Positions 1 through 7,440 of a stretch of DNA of 20,799 nt are shown here, piece after piece. Every line of letters begins with the position of its first letter. Positions within the stretch are counted from its first letter, which is position 1. The notes under the pieces were generated by a model. That model ran no database searches and was not told the origin of the DNA. It saw only the letters and a list, made by a program, of their open reading frames with translations. The position numbers and the translations under genes are program-made. Origin of the DNA: UBA1413 sp964552955 (lineage in GTDB: Bacteria > Bacteroidota > Bacteroidia > Bacteroidales > Prolixibacteraceae); contig CAZKIU010000057.1 in assembly GCA_964552955.1 (NCBI GenBank), positions 1-20,799 on the forward strand, in the 5' to 3' direction.

Positions 1-77
1 GCCTGAGTCGGGACCCCACTTGGCTATGTGAATCCTAAATGTAAGAAGATCAGTATAATGGAGTAACGGGGAAATCT

Positions 78-98
78 GAAACTTAGCTCTTAAGTTTC
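78..98 (-). terminator. weak hairpin downstream of udk
   Basis: The arms at 78-85 and 91-98 are a perfect 8-base inverted repeat (GAAACTTA/TAAGTTTC) around a 5-base loop. The hairpin lies 17 bases beyond the udk stop codon. On the minus strand it is followed by AGATTTCC, so there is no real T tract. It may be a 3'-end or mRNA-stability structure rather than a strong intrinsic terminator. The stem is A/T-rich and weak. Confidence 0.35.
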
Positions 99-114
99 GA
101 TGATTCGGCCTAAC

Positions 115-735
115 TTACTGATGGGATTTTTTCAGGATTTGCTTGATGTAGTTGGTGAGGATTTCAATGGCTTTGAGGTTTTGTCCACCCTGCGGAACGA
201 TGATGTCGGCGAAGTTTTTGGTGGGTTCAATGAACTGCATATGGCTGGGGCGGACGGTTTTCTCGTAACGGTCGAGGACGGTTTCGACGTTACGGCCCCG
301 TTCCATGATATCGCGGCGGATGACCCTGGAGAGCCTCACGTCGGAGGCACAGTCGACGAAGACCTTGACATCCATGAGCCGGCGCAGACTTTCGTCAGCC
401 AGGCAAAGGATCCCTTCAATGATGAGCACATGCCGGGGTTCAATCCGGATGGTTTCGGGCTGGCGGGTGCAGGAGATGAAGGAATAGGTGGGCTGTTCAA
501 CGGCATGACCGGCCTTGAGGGCCTGGATGTGTTTCACCATCAGCGGGAATTCGATCGATTCGGGGTGGTCGAAATTCTTTTTTCTCCGTTCCTCCAGGGA
601 AAGATGGCTGTTGTCGTAATAGTAGGCATCCTGTGAAAGAATGGCCACTTCACCTTCCGTAAAAGATTCAGCGATTTTATTGACCACAGTTGTCTTTCCC
701 GACCCAGTACCGCCGGCAATTCCGATGATGAGCAT
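115..735 (-). CDS. udk: uridine kinase
   Basis: This 206-residue protein has the family's usual length. It phosphorylates uridine and cytidine to UMP and CMP with ATP or GTP in cytosolic pyrimidine salvage. The Walker A P-loop GGTGSGKTT is at residues 8-16, right after the first beta strand (MLIIGIA). The DAYYYD motif near residue 36 and the DHPESIEFPL segment near 56 are typical of the udk nucleoside site. The IIEGILCL strand near 104 and the RRDIMERGR stretch near 138 match the kinase core and lid. The ATG at 733-735 was chosen because the P-loop then sits at the expected distance. The gene is divergent from the Dabb gene across about 115 bases and has no obvious operon partner in view. Confidence 0.95.
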   Translation of the reverse strand: MLIIGIAGGTGSGKTTVVNKIAESFTEGEVAILSQDAYYYDNSHLSLEERRKKNFDHPESIEFPLMVKHIQALKAGHAVEQPTYSFISCTRQPETIRIEPRHVLIIEGILCLADESLRRLMDVKVFVDCASDVRLSRVIRRDIMERGRNVETVLDRYEKTVRPSHMQFIEPTKNFADIIVPQGGQNLKAIEILTNYIKQILKKSHQ

Positions 736-851
736 GTCCTTTAGGCTTTCGTTAAAAATCCGGGCAAAAGCTGTTCCGGCCCGTTCACACAGCTAAATTA
801 GTGTTAATTTCGCACGAACATAGTATCCACGCTGAAAATTGGACTGAAATT

Positions 852-1169
852 ATGATTACTCACATCGTACTTTTCAAACTCATGGAAATGCCGGATTCCG
901 AAAGGAGGAGTGTCAGGCTTGAGCTTAAGCAGAAACTGGAAGCCCTGAGGGATAAGATTCCGGTGGTAGTGCAGCTTGATGTGGCCCTCAATACATTGCA
1001 TGAGGAAAAGAATTATGATCTGATGTTGTATTCCAGGTTTGAGACGGCTGATGATCTGGAGGCTTACCGGGTTCACCCTGCCCATCAGGAGGTCGTAGCG
1101 CGGATCGCGCAGGTGGCTGCTGCCAGGGCACCTATCGACTTTGAATCGTTCCAAACCCCGGGCCTTTGA
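852..1169 (+). CDS. Dabb (stress-responsive A/B barrel) domain protein
   Basis: This 105-residue protein is essentially a single dimeric alpha/beta-barrel (Dabb) domain. It opens with MITHIVLFKL, the typical first strand carrying the HIVLF signature. Conserved elements follow: a KQKLEALRDKIP helix near residue 27, a YDLMLYSRFET strand near 55-65, and a DLEAYRVHPAHQEV segment near 68-80. A longer reading frame starts at 801, but its first 17 residues do not look like the family, so I start at 852. Members are small cytosolic proteins of unclear biochemistry; some bind or cyclise small ligands. It lies 47 bases upstream of manA on the same strand and may be co-transcribed. Function beyond the fold is unknown. 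Confidence 0.85.
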   Translation: MITHIVLFKLMEMPDSERRSVRLELKQKLEALRDKIPVVVQLDVALNTLHEEKNYDLMLYSRFETADDLEAYRVHPAHQEVVARIAQVAAARAPIDFESFQTPGL

Positions 1170-1216
1170 GGGAAACATCGGACCATCATCCATAGCAACC
1201 ATATAATAAATAGACC

Positions 1217-2209
1217 ATGACCACTAAGAATCAGCTTTATCCCATGAAATTCAAACCCTCCTTCAAGGAGCGGATCTGGGGGGGCAACAGGATGCACCAT
1301 GTGTTGAATAAACCCTCCTGTCCGATGGAAAAATGCGGTGAAAGCTGGGAATTGTCGGCTGTAGGCGGGCATGTGTCTGAAGTAGCCAATGGTTTTCTCG
1401 CAGGCAATGACCTGCAGGAACTCGTGGAGATTTACATGGGTGATCTGGTGGGGGAGAAGGTCTACGACAAGTATGGGATCGAGTTTCCCCTGTTGATCAA
1501 GTTCATTGATGCTGAGGATGATCTCTCGATTCAGGTGCATCCTGATGATGCGCTGGCCCGGGAGCGTCATTCGGCTTACGGGAAGACGGAGATGTGGTAT
1601 GTGGTGGATGCCGACCCGGGCGCCCGGTTGATTTCAGGTTTCAACCAGGAGGTGGACCGGGAAAAGTATCTGGAGCATATGGAGAAGGGGAAGCTTTTAG
1701 ATCTCCTTCTGTCGGAAGAAGTTTTTCCAGGGGATGTCTTTTTCATTCCAGCGGGGCGGGTGCATGCCATCGGCAAGGGAATTCTGGTTGCTGAGATACA
1801 GCAGACCTCCGATATCACTTACCGCATTTATGATTTTGACCGGCTCGACAAGCATGGGAAACCCCGTAAACTCCATACCGACCTGGCCCTGGATGCCATA
1901 GATTTTTCATGGAAAGAGGGGAATAAGTCAGGGTATGAGAGGGCGGTCAACCAGCCGGTCAGGGTGGCTGCCTGTCCCTATTTCACTACCAACCTTCTGG
2001 AGATGAATGAAGTCATGGAGCGGGATTTCTCGCAGAACGATACTTTTGTGATTTACATGGGACTGGAAGGTGAGGTCAGGCTGGTATGGGATGGAGGAGA
2101 GGAAACGGTCAGCCGGGGAGAAACGGTGCTGGTTCCTGCGGCCATAGAGGCTTTCAGCCTCCAAACCATCTCAGGGGAAGCCCGTTGTCTGGAGGTCTAT
2201 ATAGAGTGA
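1217..2209 (+). CDS. manA: mannose-6-phosphate isomerase, class I
   Basis: This 330-residue zinc enzyme interconverts mannose-6-phosphate and fructose-6-phosphate, linking mannose use to glycolysis and GDP-mannose synthesis. The size matches the short Bacillus-type class I enzymes. The N-terminal KERIWGG motif is at 17-23. The cupin metal site is recognisable: QVHPDD at 106-111, KTEMWYV at 123-129 with the glutamate ligand, and PAGRVHAIG at 178-186 with the histidine ligand. The DITYRIYDFDR signature is at 199-209. A small C-terminal beta domain completes the protein. It sits between the Dabb gene and engB with gaps of 47 and 33 bases, so a three-gene transcript is plausible. The first ATG fits the family start. 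Confidence 0.95.
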   Translation: MTTKNQLYPMKFKPSFKERIWGGNRMHHVLNKPSCPMEKCGESWELSAVGGHVSEVANGFLAGNDLQELVEIYMGDLVGEKVYDKYGIEFPLLIKFIDAEDDLSIQVHPDDALARERHSAYGKTEMWYVVDADPGARLISGFNQEVDREKYLEHMEKGKLLDLLLSEEVFPGDVFFIPAGRVHAIGKGILVAEIQQTSDITYRIYDFDRLDKHGKPRKLHTDLALDAIDFSWKEGNKSGYERAVNQPVRVAACPYFTTNLLEMNEVMERDFSQNDTFVIYMGLEGEVRLVWDGGEETVSRGETVLVPAAIEAFSLQTISGEARCLEVYIE

Positions 2210-2242
2210 TTCATAGGGTCTTTCAGATCCAATTGTGATAAC

Positions 2243-2842
2243 ATGGAAATAAAGCAAGCCCGTTTTCTGGTCAGTAACAGTGATCCGTCGAAATGCCCGC
2301 GGCCCGACAAGCCCGAATATGCATTTATCGGCCGGTCCAATGTAGGAAAGTCCTCTCTGATCAACATGCTCACCAACAGTAAGTCGCTGGCCAAGACTTC
2401 TGAAAAACCCGGAAAAACTAGGCTGATCAACCACTTTCTGATCAATGAGGAGTGGTACCTGGTGGATCTTCCGGGTTATGGTTATGCGAAAGTACCGCTG
2501 ACCGAACGCCGCAAGTGGGAGAGTTCTTTCCGGAGGTACATTCTGGAGCGGTCCAATCTCAGCTGTTTGTTTGTACTGATTGACATTCGTCATGCCCCGC
2601 TGGAAACCGATCTTCAGTTTCTGGAATGGGTCGGGGAGAGCCAGATTCCGTTCGCGGTGGTTTTTACCAAAAAGGACAAGCTGAAGCCGGAGGAAGCAGA
2701 GGCCTCTGTGGTGGTTTACAAAACAGCCCTGGCAGAGCGGTTTGAGCCGTTGCCCCCGGTTTTTGTGACCTCTTCGGCCCATGCTTCCGGGAAGGAGGAG
2801 ATCCTCGGCTTCATCGGAGAAGTTAACAAAACCTGCAAATAG
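2243..2842 (+). CDS. engB: ribosome biogenesis GTP-binding protein YsxC/EngB
   Basis: This 199-residue TrmE-Era-EngA-EngB-Septin-like GTPase is needed for assembly of the large ribosomal subunit. All G motifs are visible: G1 GRSNVGKSS at 30-38, the G2 threonine near 59 in KPGKTRLIN, G3 DLPGYG at 75-80, G4 TKKD at 142-145, and a G5-like TSSA at 176-179. The EngB-specific GYGYAKV follows G3. The length is normal. It follows manA by 33 bases with no visible promoter between them, suggesting read-through from manA. A separate promoter box for prs lies just downstream. Confidence 0.96.
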   Translation: MEIKQARFLVSNSDPSKCPRPDKPEYAFIGRSNVGKSSLINMLTNSKSLAKTSEKPGKTRLINHFLINEEWYLVDLPGYGYAKVPLTERRKWESSFRRYILERSNLSCLFVLIDIRHAPLETDLQFLEWVGESQIPFAVVFTKKDKLKPEEAEASVVVYKTALAERFEPLPPVFVTSSAHASGKEEILGFIGEVNKTCK

Positions 2843-2876
2843 CACTCTTCAAATGGGAAGTGTAACGGTAAAGTTG

Positions 2877-2884
2877 TAAATTTG
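2877..2884 (+). promoter_or_regulatory. putative -7 box for prs
   Basis: TAAATTTG matches the Bacteroidota -7 consensus TAnnTTTG exactly. It lies in the engB-prs gap and would place the transcription start near 2889, giving a leader of about 30 bases. No clear -33 element is seen at the usual spacing. Confidence 0.5.
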
Positions 2885-2918
2885 CAGCATCTGCTGATGG
2901 TCAAATAAATTTCATACC

Positions 2919-3860
2919 ATGGGAACCAAAAGTCACCCTCTTAAAGTCTTTTCCTGCCGGAATTCGCGGTACCTGGCCGAAGAAATTTGCAAAAGTCTGG
3001 GTGTGGAACTAGGCAACAGTACCTGTGCGGTATTCTCTGACGGGGAGTTTGAACCCTGTTATGAAGAGACCATCAGGGGATCGCATGTGTTTATCATCCA
3101 GTCGACGCCACCTCCGGCCGACAATCTGATGGAGTTGTTGCTGATGATCGATGCGGCCAAGCGGGCGAGTGCCTACAAGGTGATTGCCGTAATGCCCTAC
3201 TTTGGGTATGCCCGTCAGGACCGGAAGGACAAGCCGCGGGTATCGATAGGGGCCAAGGTGGTCGCCGATCTGTTGTCGGCCGCCGGGGTCGACCGGGTCA
3301 TCACGATGGATCTGCATGCCGACCAGATTCAGGGCTTTTTCAATGTTCCCGTAGACCATCTTTTTGCTTCGGCCAATTTCATCCCTTATATCAGACAACT
3401 GGGGCTTCATGACATCACCATTGCCTCACCCGATGTAGGGGGGACCAAGCGGGCCAATACCTATGCCCGGCTTCTGGAGACCGATATGGTGATCTGTCAT
3501 AAGTCCAGGGCCAAGGCCAATGTGGTTGACAGCATGACGCTGATCGGCGAAGTGGCCGGTAAGGATGTCATCATCGTCGACGATATGATCGATACGGCGG
3601 GGACTATCTCCAAGGCAGCCCGTCTGATGCTCGAAAAAGGAGCCAACAGTGTCAGGGCCTTTGCTGCACATGCTGTCCTGTCGGGTCCTGCCCTCGACAA
3701 TATCAACAATTCTGTGCTGGAAGAGGTCTATTTTACCAATTCCCTGCCTGTCAGAAACAGCTCTCCCAAGATCAAATACATCTCGATTGCCGACTCTTTT
3801 GCCGATGCCATTGAGAGAGTGTATAAAAATCAGTCTATAAGTACGTTATTTTTCAGGTAA
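2919..3860 (+). CDS. prs: ribose-phosphate pyrophosphokinase (PRPP synthase)
   Basis: This 313-residue class I PRPP synthetase transfers pyrophosphate from ATP to ribose-5-phosphate. It supplies nucleotide, histidine, tryptophan and NAD synthesis. Visible signatures are FSDGEFEP near residues 40-47, YFGYARQDRKDKPR with the flexible-loop residues near 94-107, and DLHADQIQGFF near 130-140. The PRPP-binding loop VDDMIDTAGT is at 220-229. The length is typical for the family. The protein starts at an ATG about 30 bases after the predicted transcription start. An rplY promoter box follows the stop codon directly, so the two genes may be transcribed both together and separately. Confidence 0.96.
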   Translation: MGTKSHPLKVFSCRNSRYLAEEICKSLGVELGNSTCAVFSDGEFEPCYEETIRGSHVFIIQSTPPPADNLMELLLMIDAAKRASAYKVIAVMPYFGYARQDRKDKPRVSIGAKVVADLLSAAGVDRVITMDLHADQIQGFFNVPVDHLFASANFIPYIRQLGLHDITIASPDVGGTKRANTYARLLETDMVICHKSRAKANVVDSMTLIGEVAGKDVIIVDDMIDTAGTISKAARLMLEKGANSVRAFAAHAVLSGPALDNINNSVLEEVYFTNSLPVRNSSPKIKYISIADSFADAIERVYKNQSISTLFFR

Positions 3861-3864
3861 GTGC

Positions 3865-3872
3865 TATATTTG
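3865..3872 (+). promoter_or_regulatory. putative -7 box for rplY
   Basis: TATATTTG is an exact TAnnTTTG box only a few bases after the prs stop codon. The predicted start near 3877 gives rplY a leader of about 100 bases, long enough to hold the hairpins described separately. A -33 element is not obvious. Confidence 0.5.
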
Positions 3873-3874
3873 CA

Positions 3875-3938
3875 CCGCTTTTTTCAAAAACGGCAGCCAT
3901 AGCGGTTATGTATGCTGTTTGTCCCGGCTCCGCCGGGA
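3875..3938 (+). other. structured 5' leader of rplY
   Basis: The rplY leader has two inverted repeats. CCG plus a T tract at 3875-3884 pairs with an A tract plus CGG at 3886-3893, with one bulged base. TCCCGGC at 3922-3928 pairs perfectly with GCCGGGA at 3932-3938 around a 3-base loop. The second hairpin has no T tail, so it is not a plain terminator. Leaders of ribosomal-protein genes are often autoregulatory, so a protein-binding leader is possible. That part is inference; only the repeats are seen directly. Confidence 0.4.
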
Positions 3939-3975
3939 AGAACTGAGTACCATAATTAATAATTTAAAGCGCATT

Positions 3976-4563
3976 ATGAAATCATTTGAAATTAATGGAA
4001 CGCTCCGGCAAGTGACCGGAAAGAAAGATTCAAAGAAACTGAGGGGAGAGGAGTTGGTGCCCTGCGTGCTTTACGGCGGCGAGGAAAACCTGCATTTCTC
4101 AGTTCCTTTCAGCGATTTTCGCGGGTTGGTCTACACTCCGGAAGTCTTCGTGGTGAACCTCAACCTGGAGGGCAAGACCTATCAGTCCATCGTACAGGAT
4201 ATGCAATGGCATCCCGTGGAAGAGCAGTTGCTGCATGTCGATTTTCTGCAGATCAGCGAAAGCAAGCCCATTAAGATTGAACTTCCGGTGACGATTAAAG
4301 GCACTGCCAAGGGCACCAAAACCGGGGGAAAACTGAAGGTCAACCTCCGGAAAATCAAAGTTAAAGGTTTGGTGAACAACCTTCCCAATGAGGTGATTGT
4401 AGATGTCTCTGACCTGGATGTGGCACAGAGTATCAAGGTGGGCGAACTCCATATCGATGGTGTGGAATTTCTGGCTGCCAAGTCTAACGTGATCGCCACT
4501 GTTACGGTGACCAGGGCCTCCAAGGCTGCTGCCTCCGCTACAGAAAAAGGAGGTAAGAAATAA
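3976..4563 (+). CDS. rplY: 50S ribosomal protein L25/general stress protein Ctc
   Basis: This 195-residue protein binds 5S rRNA in the large subunit. It is the long form: an N-terminal L25 domain (residues 1 to about 90) plus the C-terminal TL5/CTC beta domain (about 95-180), ending in a lysine- and alanine-rich tail (KAAASATEKGGKK). Family signatures include a G-KDSKKLR-EELVPCVLYGG segment near 14-36 and DMQWHPVEEQLLHVDFLQI near 74-92. A longer frame begins at 3919, but residues before MKSFEINGTLR are not conserved in type and overlap the leader hairpin, so I start at 3976. The rplY-pth neighbourhood is a very common bacterial pairing. Confidence 0.95.
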   Translation: MKSFEINGTLRQVTGKKDSKKLRGEELVPCVLYGGEENLHFSVPFSDFRGLVYTPEVFVVNLNLEGKTYQSIVQDMQWHPVEEQLLHVDFLQISESKPIKIELPVTIKGTAKGTKTGGKLKVNLRKIKVKGLVNNLPNEVIVDVSDLDVAQSIKVGELHIDGVEFLAAKSNVIATVTVTRASKAAASATEKGGKK

Positions 4564-4565
4564 GG

Positions 4566-4623
4566 TCACTCCGGGTCGTTGAACCGGGTTTCGTCTGAGG
4601 CGGGACGGGTTCAGCGGGAGTGA
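4566..4623 (+). other. extended inverted-repeat structure between rplY and pth
   Basis: TCACTCC at 4566-4572 pairs with GGAGTGA at 4617-4623. CGTTGAACC at 4577-4585 pairs with GGTTCAGCG at 4608-4616 (one G-T wobble) after a 4-base bulge. CGTC at 4592-4595 pairs with GACG at 4604-4607 at the tip. The predicted RNA is a long bulged stem starting 2 bases after the rplY stop codon. There is no T run after it, so it looks more like an RNA processing or stability element than an intrinsic terminator. Confidence 0.4.
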
Positions 4624-4688
4624 AGAACACTGATCGGATTCATTTCGAGGTAAACTTAAGGTTAAGTCATTAAACAACTGATATATAA

Positions 4689-5369
4689 GTGAAGTACCTG
4701 GTTGCCGGTTTGGGCAATATTGGAAAAGAATACGACCATACCCGCCATAACATTGGCTTTATGATATTGGACGCGCTGGCAAGTGCGTCCAATATTGTTT
4801 TTGAGGATCGTCGTTATGGGTTTATCGCCGAGTACAAATTCAAGGGGCGTACTTTTATTTTATTGCGTCCCACGACCTTTGTCAACCTGAGTGGACGGGC
4901 GGTCAGCTACTGGCTGAAAAAGGAGAATATTCCCCTGTCGAATTTGTTGGTGATATGTGATGATCTCGCCCTGCCTTTCGGCACCATCAGGGTGAAGGCC
5001 AAAGGGAGCGATGGGGGGCACAATGGCCTCCGGAATATCAACGAGGTATTGGGCAGCAACGAATACGCCCGTTTGCGTTTCGGTATCGGTGATAACTTTC
5101 ATAAGGGGTACCAGGTCGATTATGTCCTCGGTAAGTGGAACCGGGAGGAAGACCAGGCATTGCCCCTGCTGGTTCAGGAAGCGTTGGAGGTGATCCGGAA
5201 TTTCGGAAACCTGGGCATTGAGCGGACCATGAACCTGAGCAATACCCGGAAGGGAGTGGCCCCGGAATCTGTTGAGAAGCCTGTGCCCGCAAAGGCATTG
5301 CCCCATGGGGAGCAGACGGCCGCCGGGAAGAAGACGTCGCGTGGTGTAAACCCAGCCCCCGGAGAGTAA
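4689..5369 (+). CDS. pth: peptidyl-tRNA hydrolase
   Basis: This enzyme frees tRNA from peptidyl-tRNA dropped by stalled ribosomes. The N-terminal signature is complete: GLGNIGKEYDHTRHNIGF at residues 7-24, with substrate-binding N10 and catalytic H20. LLRPTTFVNLSG near 58-69 carries the conserved asparagine. The CDDLALPFG segment near 92-100 carries the aspartate that supports the histidine, and GSDGGHNGLRNI follows. The start is GTG at 4689, which puts the first strand at the family position. At 226 residues it is longer than the usual 185-195. The last 35 or so residues (after MNLSNTRKG) are proline-, lysine- and glycine-rich and look disordered. It is tightly followed by the S4-domain gene. 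Confidence 0.95.
   Translation: MKYLVAGLGNIGKEYDHTRHNIGFMILDALASASNIVFEDRRYGFIAEYKFKGRTFILLRPTTFVNLSGRAVSYWLKKENIPLSNLLVICDDLALPFGTIRVKAKGSDGGHNGLRNINEVLGSNEYARLRFGIGDNFHKGYQVDYVLGKWNREEDQALPLLVQEALEVIRNFGNLGIERTMNLSNTRKGVAPESVEKPVPAKALPHGEQTAAGKKTSRGVNPAPGE
4764..4795. repeat. perfect 11-base inverted repeat inside pth
   Basis: ATATTGGACGC at 4764-4774 is the exact reverse complement of GCGTCCAATAT at 4785-4795, with a 10-base spacer. It lies about 75 bases into the pth coding region. In mRNA it could form a stable hairpin soon after the start codon. It may be chance. Confidence 0.5.
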
Positions 5370-5373
5370 TGAG

Positions 5374-5754
5374 ATGAATGAGTCACCCCGCATAGACAAG
5401 TGGTTGTGGTCTGTCAGGTTGTTCAAGACCCGGACGATGGCGGCCGAGGCATGTCACAAGGGGCAGATCCTGATGGATGGACTGCCGGTAAAGGCATCAC
5501 GGTTGGTCAAACCAGGGGATGTGGTCAGGGTGAGGCGGTCACCCATTTGGCGAAGCTACCGGGTGCTGGGCAGTCCGGGCAGCAGGGTGGGGGCTAAAGA
5601 GCTGGAAAAATACCTGATCGACATCACGCCTGCAGAAGAACTGGCACAACTCGAAATGCACAAAATGGGACAGTGGATCACCCGTGACCGGGGGGCCGGC
5701 CGCCCCACCAAAAAGGAGCGCCGTGATCTGGATGACTTCTTTGGCCAGGAGTAG
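5374..5754 (+). CDS. S4-domain RNA-binding protein, Hsp15-like
   Basis: This 126-residue protein begins with an S4 RNA-binding domain at about residues 6-66: RIDKWLWSVRLFKTRTMA, then CHKGQILMDG and VKPGDVVRVR. This is the order seen in Hsp15/HslR, which binds stalled 50S-nascent chain-tRNA complexes in Escherichia coli. A basic C-terminal tail (RDRGAGRPTKKERRDLDDFF) is also typical of the group. The start is 4 bases after the pth stop, so the two are almost certainly co-transcribed. The link to pth fits, since both act on peptidyl-tRNA left on ribosomes or in solution. I am sure of the S4 domain; the Hsp15-like role is inferred. Confidence 0.88.
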   Translation: MNESPRIDKWLWSVRLFKTRTMAAEACHKGQILMDGLPVKASRLVKPGDVVRVRRSPIWRSYRVLGSPGSRVGAKELEKYLIDITPAEELAQLEMHKMGQWITRDRGAGRPTKKERRDLDDFFGQE

Positions 5755-5795
5755 ATAAGATGATTTAATATTTTAATATTCAGGTATTTATCGCA

Positions 5796-6212
5796 TTGCC
5801 ATCCATCATTCTTTTTGACGGTTTCTGTAACCTGTGTGACCGGAGTATCAGTCTGGTGATCAGAAAGGATAAGAAGTGCCGCTTCAGGTATGTGGCCCTC
5901 CAATCGGAAGCCGGTGTTTATTTACGGAACCGGTTGGCAATTCCTGCCGCAACCGATTCGGTGATTCTGCTGGAGAACGGTGAAATCTATACGGAATCAG
6001 AGGCTGCCCTGAGAATCGCCGTGCGGCTGGCTTTTCCCTGGTCCCTGGCGGTCTTCTTCAGGATAGTGCCGCGCTTTCTCCGTGACCGGGTGTACCGCTG
6101 GGTGGCGGCCCACCGCTACCGCTGGTTCGGGAAAAGGGCCTACTGCCGCCTGCCATCAAAGGAGGAGTACGCACTTTTCCTGACCGCCGATGACCTCCGG
6201 ACTATTTTTTAA
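5796..6212 (+). CDS. thiol-disulfide oxidoreductase DCC family protein (DUF393)
   Basis: This 138-residue protein starts with the family signature LFDGFCNLCDRS, with the CxxC pair at C11 and C14. FRYVALQSEAG follows near residues 30-40 and a VILLENGEIYTESEAALRI strand-helix near 51-69. Members have a thioredoxin-like fold and are presumed redox proteins of unknown substrate. The reading frame contains no ATG or GTG between its upstream stop (5766-5768) and the signature, so TTG at 5796 is the best start. It follows the S4-domain gene by 41 bases of A/T-rich DNA. Arginine-rich, aromatic segments in the C-terminal half (RFLRDRVYRWVAAHRYRWFGK) fit the family. Confidence 0.85.
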   Translation: MPSIILFDGFCNLCDRSISLVIRKDKKCRFRYVALQSEAGVYLRNRLAIPAATDSVILLENGEIYTESEAALRIAVRLAFPWSLAVFFRIVPRFLRDRVYRWVAAHRYRWFGKRAYCRLPSKEEYALFLTADDLRTIF

Positions 6213-6335
6213 ACTTCATCCCCCTTTTTTGCTTGATCTGTTTTTGTGCCATCACTGAAGTTTTGGTGGTACACGGTTCGTTTTAAACTTTTCTGGTCCC
6301 CGGCCTGGAAGGAGAGCTGCCCGAGGGCTGGAGAA

Positions 6336-7193
6336 CTATTTGTTGGTTTTGAAATCTTTGATCAGGGCTTCGGACATCCAATTGGCTAGGGCCTGGCGGT
6401 TGTCGGCACTGACGATACGTTGCTGGTCGCGGGCATGGTGGATATTGCCCAGTTCGATGTAGACCGATACCGGCAGGCTGTTGGCCACCACATAGAGGTT
6501 ACGGTCGGAGACCGTCCCATGGTATCCCCTGCCCGGCTGGTGTTTGCGGTATTTATCCTCGAAGGTCTCCTTCATGAGCCGGGCAGTGGTGGCTCCGGTT
6601 TTGCTCCGGTGGTCGTGGTAAAAGAAGACGTCGATGTTTTTATTCTTGGACCGGGCATCGACATGGACCGAAATCATACGCTGGAATTTCCCCTTATTGC
6701 TTCTGCTGAGTTGATTGATGGCGTCGGTGCGCTGTTTGAGCCGTTGAACCTGGTTGAGGGGGATGGTCAGGTCAGGATAGCAGACCTCATCCTTGTCGGC
6801 TTTCAGGTACTGGTCGTCGCGGATGCCATCGTCAGGGTCTCTGACGATGAAATAGACGGTGGCCCCCTGTTCGATCAGATTTCTCCCCAGCCTGAGGATC
6901 ACATCATAAGCGTATTCGTCCTCGCAGAGCGTATGACCGTTGTATTGGCCCATGGCCCCGGGGTCGGGACCGCCATGGCCCGATTTAAGGTAATAGACTG
7001 CTCCTCCCAGGGTGTTGCTTTTGATGGTCACTTTCTGTTTATCCGGACCGAAGATCTTGAAATTTCTGGTTGTCTGAGCCTGCACCACAGGAGACAGGAA
7101 TCCTCCGGTCAGTAACATCATAAGCAGCGTGTGCGCCCACCACATGGGCCCATTCGAAGAGAAGAATGGTCTGAAAAGGGATGCTGTACTCAT
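6336..7193 (-). CDS. secreted N-acetylmuramoyl-L-alanine amidase (amidase_3)
   Basis: This is a zinc peptidoglycan amidase that cuts stem peptides from muramic acid in the periplasm. From the ATG at 7191-7193 it has 285 residues, with a signal peptide ending near PVVQAQ (residue 40). Metal ligands are visible: H73 in KSGHGGPDPGA, E91 in the CEDEYAYDV helix, and H177 in SVHVDA. E247 in YIELGNI is the catalytic glutamate. The loop between E91 and H177 is long (YLKADKDEVCYPDLTIP region), longer than in minimal amidases. A longer frame reaches 7364, but its first 57 residues lack a signal-like start and overlap the lnt promoter, so I exclude them. An ATG at 7143-7145 would also leave a signal peptide. 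It converges with the DCC-family gene. Confidence 0.85.
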   Translation of the reverse strand: MSTASLFRPFFSSNGPMWWAHTLLMMLLTGGFLSPVVQAQTTRNFKIFGPDKQKVTIKSNTLGGAVYYLKSGHGGPDPGAMGQYNGHTLCEDEYAYDVILRLGRNLIEQGATVYFIVRDPDDGIRDDQYLKADKDEVCYPDLTIPLNQVQRLKQRTDAINQLSRSNKGKFQRMISVHVDARSKNKNIDVFFYHDHRSKTGATTARLMKETFEDKYRKHQPGRGYHGTVSDRNLYVVANSLPVSVYIELGNIHHARDQQRIVSADNRQALANWMSEALIKDFKTNK

Positions 7194-7363
7194 CTTAGGC
7201 TTCGCCCCCCGGCCCGGATCAGGTGAGCGGAGGTTCCTGGGGGGTCTGACCGGCCCCGAAGCGGGCTGTTTAAATGGGTAAATCCATGTTCCGGAGTCTA
7301 TGAAAGTAATCTCTGACATAATAATAAAAACGGCTGGTGTGGCAATATAGTTCTTTGGTTTCA

Positions 7364-7371
7364 TAAATTTG
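7364..7371 (+). promoter_or_regulatory. putative -7 box for lnt
   Basis: TAAATTTG is an exact match to the Bacteroidota -7 consensus. It lies about 70 bases upstream of the lnt ATG, giving a leader near 65 bases. It also argues against the longest amidase start, which would overlap it on the other strand. No clear -33 box. Confidence 0.45.
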
Positions 7372-7440
7372 CGGTCAGCTCCCCTTTTCTTTCAGGGGGG
7401 AAGTGTTGATAACTTCGCGATGATTTAATTCAGAAACACC

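Noticed and set aside
100..636. 178-codon frame on the plus strand over udk
   Set aside because: It is the complement of the intact uridine kinase gene, and its product shows no family features.
7194..7364. 57-residue N-terminal extension of the amidase
   Set aside because: It precedes a normal signal peptide and overlaps the lnt promoter on the other strand.
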